A DNA stretch of 17,921 nucleotides from contig CAZGYE010000087.1 of NCBI GenBank assembly GCA_964530165.1, positions 1-17,921 of the forward strand, written 5' to 3'. The first letter of the stretch is position 1; each line of letters opens with the position of its first letter. This stretch comes from CAZGYE01 sp964530165. Lineage in GTDB: Bacteria; Planctomycetota; Planctomycetia; Planctomycetales; Planctomycetaceae. Below are positions 14,588-17,921 of this stretch, piece by piece. The notes below the pieces were generated by a model. It was not told the origin of the DNA and made no database searches. It was given only the letters and a program-made list of their open reading frames with translations. The position numbers and the translations under genes were made by a program.

Positions 14588-15229
14588 ATGCCCCGCCCGT
14601 TGGTCCTTGCCTACCACCTTGTTTGGACGGGGTATGGATGGTGGCTGCCCAACGATCCTCGCGGCAGCACGTCCCGCACTGTTTCGCATGATCGCATTGC
14701 CGAATTGGGACCATTGCACTTTGGCCGTCGAGAGACGCAACCCTCCGGTCGGGTCGTTCGGCAGTTTTACGAGCGAGCCGCGGGAGTCCTCATGTTCCCG
14801 CTGCTGCATTTCGATAACGAACAGATTCAGGCAATTGCCTCGGCCTTTGCTGATGAAATCAGCGGGCAGCGCTACACCTGCTATGCGTGCGCGATTATGC
14901 CCGATCACGTCCACATTCTCATCCGGCAACACAAACACAAAGCGGAAGAGATGATCGTAAATTTACAGCGCTCAAGCCGCTTGCGGCTTAGCAGTTCCGC
15001 GCGCATCGACCCGAAACATCCAATCTGGACCAACGGAGGCTGGAAAGGTTTCCTCGATAGTCCTGAAGCCATCCGTAGAACCATTCGCTACATCGATGAG
15101 AACCCGGTTCAAGCAAGACGGCCCCAGCAACGTTGGCCATTCGTCACGGAATACGACAACTGGCCGCTGCATCTCGGTCACAACCCAAACTCGCCGTATG
15201 CGCGACGACTTCGTGCACGGAATGGCTAA
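14588..15229 (+). CDS. IS200/REP-associated (RAYT) type Y1 transposase
   Basis: 213 aa, with GAGGAGGG just upstream of the ATG at 14588. Typical RAYT features: the opening HLVWTGYGWWLPNDPRGS (10-27), the HUH motif H107-V108-H109 in CAIMPDHVHIL, WTNGGWKGFLDSPE (147-160), and the candidate nucleophile Y168 in RRTIRYIDENP. Such enzymes are single-strand DNA endonucleases/transposases related to IS200. REP-associated members are domesticated and cut at REP hairpins. No transposon ends or target duplications are visible, so this is probably a single-copy, RAYT-like gene rather than an active IS. Palindromic repeats of several families occur in this window, and two hairpin copies (14549-14562, 14974-14989) mark its own gene. 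The stop overlaps the stop of the convergent DUF2784 gene by 3 bp. Confidence 0.9.
   Translation: MPRPLVLAYHLVWTGYGWWLPNDPRGSTSRTVSHDRIAELGPLHFGRRETQPSGRVVRQFYERAAGVLMFPLLHFDNEQIQAIASAFADEISGQRYTCYACAIMPDHVHILIRQHKHKAEEMIVNLQRSSRLRLSSSARIDPKHPIWTNGGWKGFLDSPEAIRRTIRYIDENPVQARRPQQRWPFVTEYDNWPLHLGHNPNSPYARRLRARNG
14974..14989. repeat. AAGCCGC-TT-GCGGCTT hairpin inside the transposase gene
   Basis: A perfect 7-bp stem with a 2-nt loop. It is the reverse complement of the hairpin core at 14549-14562 and encodes part of SSRLRL. It lies 3' of the HUH codons and 5' of the catalytic tyrosine codon. It could be a coding coincidence of Arg/Leu codons or an embedded REP. Confidence 0.45.
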
Positions 15230-15642
15230 CTCTTTGCGCTGTTTGATCGTGTCGGCCAATTCGGTCGCGCGAATAGAAACGTTGCGAGAACCGCTAGGCC
15301 GAACAGCGTGTAGGCAATCGTAAACGTCCGTGGTGAGAAGTCGTAGAACAGGACGTCATGGACCCAGCGGGCGATAAAATCGCCCTCGTAGGATGTCTGC
15401 CCGGTCAGCTCGCGCAGCCGCTTTTCCCATGTGGTCAGCGGGCAAACGACGTTGAGCCAGGACTCGCCCACGACGAACACGATCGCCAGCAGGTGAGCCA
15501 ACCGAAACCAGAAGTTTCGCACCCAGTTCCACCGTCGGACCGCGCCGAACAGGATCAGGATCAGGCCCGAAACGACGAACGCTACGAAGGCGAAATGCAC
15601 GACGACGATCACGTCCGCGGCAATTTGACACAGCAGTTTCAT
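15226..15642 (-). CDS. DUF2784 family membrane protein
   Basis: 138 aa with a start at 15642. There are three to four hydrophobic helices: about 6-32 (ADVIVVVHFAFVAFVVSGLILILF), about 46-65 (RLAHLLAIVFVVGESWLNVV) and about 109-126 (FTIAYTLFGLAVLATFLF). DUF2784 landmarks are present: HFAFVAFVV near the first helix, the WNWVRNFWFRLAH linker, the glutamate in VVGESWLNVVCPLTTWE, and the loop ELTGQTSYEGDFIARWVHDVLFYD. The function of the family is unknown; it is a small inner-membrane protein of many bacteria. It is convergent with the transposase gene, their stops overlapping by 4 bp, and follows lpxK on the same strand across 75 bp, so it may belong to the same transcript. Confidence 0.85.
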   Translation of the reverse strand: MKLLCQIAADVIVVVHFAFVAFVVSGLILILFGAVRRWNWVRNFWFRLAHLLAIVFVVGESWLNVVCPLTTWEKRLRELTGQTSYEGDFIARWVHDVLFYDFSPRTFTIAYTLFGLAVLATFLFARPNWPTRSNSAKS

Positions 15643-15717
15643 ATCGGTATGACCCGCGGCAATGCCGTTTTATTCCGGCAAGTTTTGCAGATGCTTCCGC
15701 GTGGTCCGGCGGATGCG

Positions 15718-16752
15718 TCACTTCGCGGCAGAAATGGCCAGTGCCATCTGATTCAAGTGGTGCTCCAGCCGCTCGCCACCGCAGAGGATCTGTGTTTCAA
15801 TGTCGACCGCCCAGAGCGGCCGGTCTTCGAGATCGTCGCGGTTGATTTTGACCAGGTCTTTGTGAGTGGTCAGAATGGCCTCTGCACCCGCAGCGCGGGC
15901 CTGCTCGGCGATTTCAGCCAGATCTCGGTGAGTGTAGTGATGGTGATCGGCAAACGAGCGGAACAACCGAACGGTCAAACCAAGACGGTCGAGCGTCTGC
16001 CGAAAGTTTTCGGGATTGCCGATGCCGCAAAAGGCGGCAATTGTCTGACCGGCCAGTGAGCCAAACTCGGCAACCTCTCCGCTGGAGTTTCGCAGCCGCC
16101 GGGCGGCAAAAACCACCTGCACACAGTTGTCGCCGCCGACCAGGGTCCTCAGGCAATTGAGAATCTTCTGCCGGCCTTCGTCGGTGCACTGGTCAGCCCG
16201 TGTGAGCACGACGAGATCGGCCCGCCGGAGTGCAGCCGGCGGTTCCCGCAACAGGCCGCGGGGCAGCAGATGCCCGTATCCCCAAGGGTTCAGCGCGTCG
16301 ATGAGGACGACGTCGAGGTCTCGCGCCAGCCGGCGGTGTTGAAAGCCATCGTCGAGGATCAGCAGTTCGGCGCCGTGTTCGCTCACGGCAATGTGCGCCG
16401 ATTGAAGGCGGTCCTTGTGTTGGAAATGCGGCACGCCGGGACAGAGCCGATCCAGAACGAGTTTCTCGTCATTGACTTCGCCCGGCAGTGCGCGGTAACC
16501 GCGGCTGAGAATGCCGACGCGAACACCTCGATCACGAAACCAATGCACCAGGTGGGCCACAAATGGCGTCTTGCCGGTGCCACCGGCGGTGAGATTGCCG
16601 ACGCTAATGACCGGTACGGGCGGCTGTGCGATTCGCAGAAGAAAAGCCGCGACCAGGGCGGACATGATGCGCAACATGCCCTCCACCCTGTTCTGCTTTA
16701 TACATTTTCTTCCGTTGCTGAAAGCATTGATCATGCAACGGATGCCTTTCAT
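15718..16752 (-). CDS. lpxK: Tetraacyldisaccharide 4'-kinase (lipid A kinase), 5' end possibly chimeric
   Basis: The gene encodes 344 aa from the longest start. LpxK phosphorylates the 4' position of the lipid A disaccharide at the inner membrane, so the host makes lipid A. The family core is clear from about residue 45 (nucleotide ~16620): VPVISVGNLTAGGTGKTP with the P-loop (52-63), SRGYRALPGEVNDEKL, the hallmark DDGFQHRRLARDL (134-146), LPRGLLREP and VVLTRADQ. Residues 1-26 (MKGIRCMINAFSNGRKCIKQ...) are Cys- and Lys-containing and unlike an LpxK N-terminus, while ~27-44 (a hydrophobic helix then RIAQPP) could be genuine. The next gene upstream, purC, looks alphaproteobacterial, so this 5' part may be a join between two organisms. 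Alternative starts are at 16677 and 16665. A GGGAG before the 16752 ATG suggests a real start, but of a different gene. Confidence 0.85.
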   Translation of the reverse strand: MKGIRCMINAFSNGRKCIKQNRVEGMLRIMSALVAAFLLRIAQPPVPVISVGNLTAGGTGKTPFVAHLVHWFRDRGVRVGILSRGYRALPGEVNDEKLVLDRLCPGVPHFQHKDRLQSAHIAVSEHGAELLILDDGFQHRRLARDLDVVLIDALNPWGYGHLLPRGLLREPPAALRRADLVVLTRADQCTDEGRQKILNCLRTLVGGDNCVQVVFAARRLRNSSGEVAEFGSLAGQTIAAFCGIGNPENFRQTLDRLGLTVRLFRSFADHHHYTHRDLAEIAEQARAAGAEAILTTHKDLVKINRDDLEDRPLWAVDIETQILCGGERLEHHLNQMALAISAAK

Positions 16753-16858
16753 ATGTCATGCTCCCTTTATGTTCCTGAACTGGCAACTCAGAACCAGAGC
16801 GCGGAGGATGCGGATAAATATTTCCGAATCCGTGATGCGGATCACAGGCGCGGCATGA
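16620..16858. other. Probable join between planctomycete and alphaproteobacterial sequence
   Basis: Left of about 16620 the sequence is GC-rich and planctomycete-like. From 16859 rightward, PurC and the rpsF remnant look alphaproteobacterial, with more AT-rich spacers and textbook promoter spacings. The segment in between has only the odd 5' part of the lpxK frame. A chimeric assembly is the simplest explanation; horizontal transfer is less likely because purC and rpsF are core genes. Confidence 0.55.
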
Positions 16859-17566
16859 TTATAGCGGAACACCCAACCTGCTTGCCACTTCACGATAGGT
16901 ATCGGGAAGACTGCCAAGATCGCGGCGGAACACATCCTTGTCCAGCTTGCGGGAGCTTTCGGCATCCCACAGGCGGCAGCCATCCGGCGTGATTTCATCA
17001 CCCACCATGATTTCCCCGCCGGCCCTGCCGAATTCCAGCTTGAAATCAATCAGGCGTATACCCGCCTTTGCCAGCAGCGGAGACAGCACATCATTCACGC
17101 GCAGCGCCGTATCCCGCATCTGTTCGATATCTTCGCGCGCGGCCCAGCCGAACAGTTCGGCGTGGTCCACGGTAATCATCGGATCATGCAGTTCATCAGA
17201 CTTGTAAAACAGCTCGGTCAGCGTCCGGGCAAGCGCCGCCCCTTCCTCAATACCGAGCCGTTTGCTGATCGAACCGGCTGCCACATTGCGTACCACTACC
17301 TCGACCGGAATCATGGCAAGCCTTTTCACGCGCATTTCGCATTGGCCTTCGCGGCGGATAAAATGCGTTGTGATGCCTGCTTCGCGCAGCCGTTCGAAAA
17401 AGAAGGTGGACATGGCGCAATTCAGCGCGCCCTTGCCGGCAATGACATCATGCTTGATGCCGTCAAATGCCGTGGCGTCGTCCTTGAACACCTGAATCAG
17501 TTCTCCCGCTGCATCGCTGGCAAACAGTTGCTTGCCCTTGCCTTCATAAAGCAGTTTACCGCGCAT
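16859..17566 (-). CDS. purC: Phosphoribosylaminoimidazole-succinocarboxamide synthase (SAICAR synthetase)
   Basis: 235 aa, close to the usual ~237. It joins CAIR and aspartate with ATP in purine synthesis in the cytosol. Motifs: LYEGKGKQLF (6-15), VFKDDATAFDG (26-36), CEMRVKRLAMIPVEVVVRNVAAGSISKRLG, LIDFKLEFGR (signature), GDEITPDGCRLWD. The start is the ATG at 17564-17566, with GGAG 7 nt upstream. A candidate promoter lies at 17594-17622. The sequence is of alphaproteobacterial type by eye and differs in composition from the planctomycete genes to the left. The purS/purQ genes that often follow in alphaproteobacteria are not seen; the next ATG downstream at 16752 (MKGIRC) could be the start of some other gene lost at the join. 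Confidence in function is very high; confidence in its origin is moderate. Confidence 0.95.
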   Translation of the reverse strand: MRGKLLYEGKGKQLFASDAAGELIQVFKDDATAFDGIKHDVIAGKGALNCAMSTFFFERLREAGITTHFIRREGQCEMRVKRLAMIPVEVVVRNVAAGSISKRLGIEEGAALARTLTELFYKSDELHDPMITVDHAELFGWAAREDIEQMRDTALRVNDVLSPLLAKAGIRLIDFKLEFGRAGGEIMVGDEITPDGCRLWDAESSRKLDKDVFRRDLGSLPDTYREVASRLGVPL

Positions 17567-17593
17567 AATTTCGCTCCGTTTAAATGACAGCGC

Positions 17594-17622
17594 AATCTAC
17601 GGAGTCCGAAACGCGTGGACAA
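17594..17622 (-). promoter_or_regulatory. Candidate sigma70-type promoter for purC
   Basis: On the minus strand TTGTCC (17622-17617), a 17-bp spacer and TAGATT (17599-17594) fit -35/-10 elements, and the ATG lies about 28 bp further on. The match is good in spacing and moderate in sequence. Confidence 0.5.
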
Positions 17623-17636
17623 GCATTGCGCATTCC

Positions 17637-17665
17637 TTGCAATCAACAATAGCCACTCGTATAGT
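17637..17665 (+). promoter_or_regulatory. Candidate sigma70-type promoter for rpsF
   Basis: TTGCAA (17637-17642), a 17-bp spacer and TATAGT (17660-17665) on the plus strand. It would start a transcript about 95-100 nt upstream of the damaged rpsF reading frame and is divergent to the purC promoter, without overlap. Confidence 0.5.
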
Positions 17666-17780
17666 GCCGCGCTCCCTGCAGGCAGCCGGTTCGGACTGGC
17701 GCCGCATGGACCATAGCTCGCTCCGGATGCGCGATAATAATTCCGGGGCAGATTATACCGTGAGAGGCTCCTAATATTAG

Positions 17781-17921
17781 GAAACTGTTTATTTAGTCAA
17801 CCAGGATACTTCCAAAGAAAATACTGACGAGATGACCGATGCTTTAATCCATCGCGTCGAAAAAGCAGGCGGCCGTATTGTGTGACGAGAATATTGGGGT
17901 TCCCGTCCGCAGGACTATCAG
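17781..17921 (+). pseudogene. rpsF: Damaged 5' fragment of rpsF (30S ribosomal protein S6)
   Basis: The frame from 17781 reads ETVYLVNQDTSKENTDEMTD, ALIHRVEKAGGRIV, stop, REYWGSRPQDYQ. This fits the start of S6, whose alphaproteobacterial version reads about (M)xYYETVFLxRQD...DEMTDALIHRVEKAGGKIVKREYWGLRPLAYR. The damage is frame-preserving. The initiator ATG is absent, a TAG stands where a Tyr codon is expected (17778-17780), TGA replaces Lys before REYWG (17883-17885), and several substitutions follow (L to S, L to Q, A to D). S6 is normally essential for healthy growth, so errors at a contig end are more likely than a true pseudogene. It runs off the right edge of the window. Confidence 0.5.

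Noticed and set aside
14974..14989. Rho-independent terminator in the transposase gene
   Set aside because: The hairpin is not followed by a T-run and lies within coding sequence.

Overview
Almost the whole window (1 to about 16.6 kb) reads as chromosomal DNA of a planctomycete, probably of the Pirellulales/Planctomycetia type. The evidence is a GC-rich bias, a DUF1559 protein with a prepilin-type N-terminus, a MoxR/ABC membrane cluster in a layout familiar from that phylum, a Uma2-like protein, and many short palindromic repeats in the intergenic gaps. The last ~1.2 kb looks like a different organism. It holds an alphaproteobacterial-type purC and, divergent from it, a damaged start of rpsF (ribosomal protein S6). 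The change falls inside or just before the 5' end of lpxK (about 16.62-16.86 kb) and most likely marks a chimeric assembly join, with poor base quality at the right end.

Layout. 1-6.7 kb, all minus strand, transcribed right to left: a three-TM coiled-coil protein interrupted by an in-frame TGA, a MoxR AAA+ ATPase, a ~767-aa membrane protein with a predicted GATase-like region, an ABC ATPase and an ABC-2-type permease cut by the window edge. This looks like one envelope-related operon broken up by repeats. 7.1-8.9 kb, minus strand: a 149-aa protein of unknown function, an RfbD-type dTDP-4-dehydrorhamnose reductase and a GNAT acetyltransferase, tightly packed or overlapping. 9.3-11.0 kb, plus strand: a Uma2-like protein with an eroded active site and a secreted, highly charged helical protein. 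11.0-13.0 kb, minus strand: a DUF1559 pseudopilin-like protein with a Fur-box-like dyad upstream, then a small putative lipoprotein. 13.2-15.2 kb, plus strand: xylose isomerase (xylA) and an IS200/RAYT-type Y1 transposase. 15.2-16.7 kb, minus strand: a DUF2784 membrane protein and lpxK (lipid A 4'-kinase). 16.86-17.92 kb: purC and the rpsF remnant.

The two most interesting signals are these. (1) The in-frame UGA at 5636-5638 lies in a Cys/Gly-rich stretch just after a CPYC motif. On the coding strand a hairpin with a GGUC apical loop follows it at a SECIS-compatible distance, so selenocysteine, readthrough or reinitiation should be weighed against a plain nonsense mutation. (2) At least three families of palindromic repeats (GTGG-type BIMEs, double-palindrome elements with terminal inverted repeats, and GCGAGCGG-bounded elements) share the window with a Y1/HUH transposase whose own gene is marked by two copies of a short GCCGCAAGCGG hairpin.

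All product names come from reading motifs by eye. No database search was run.
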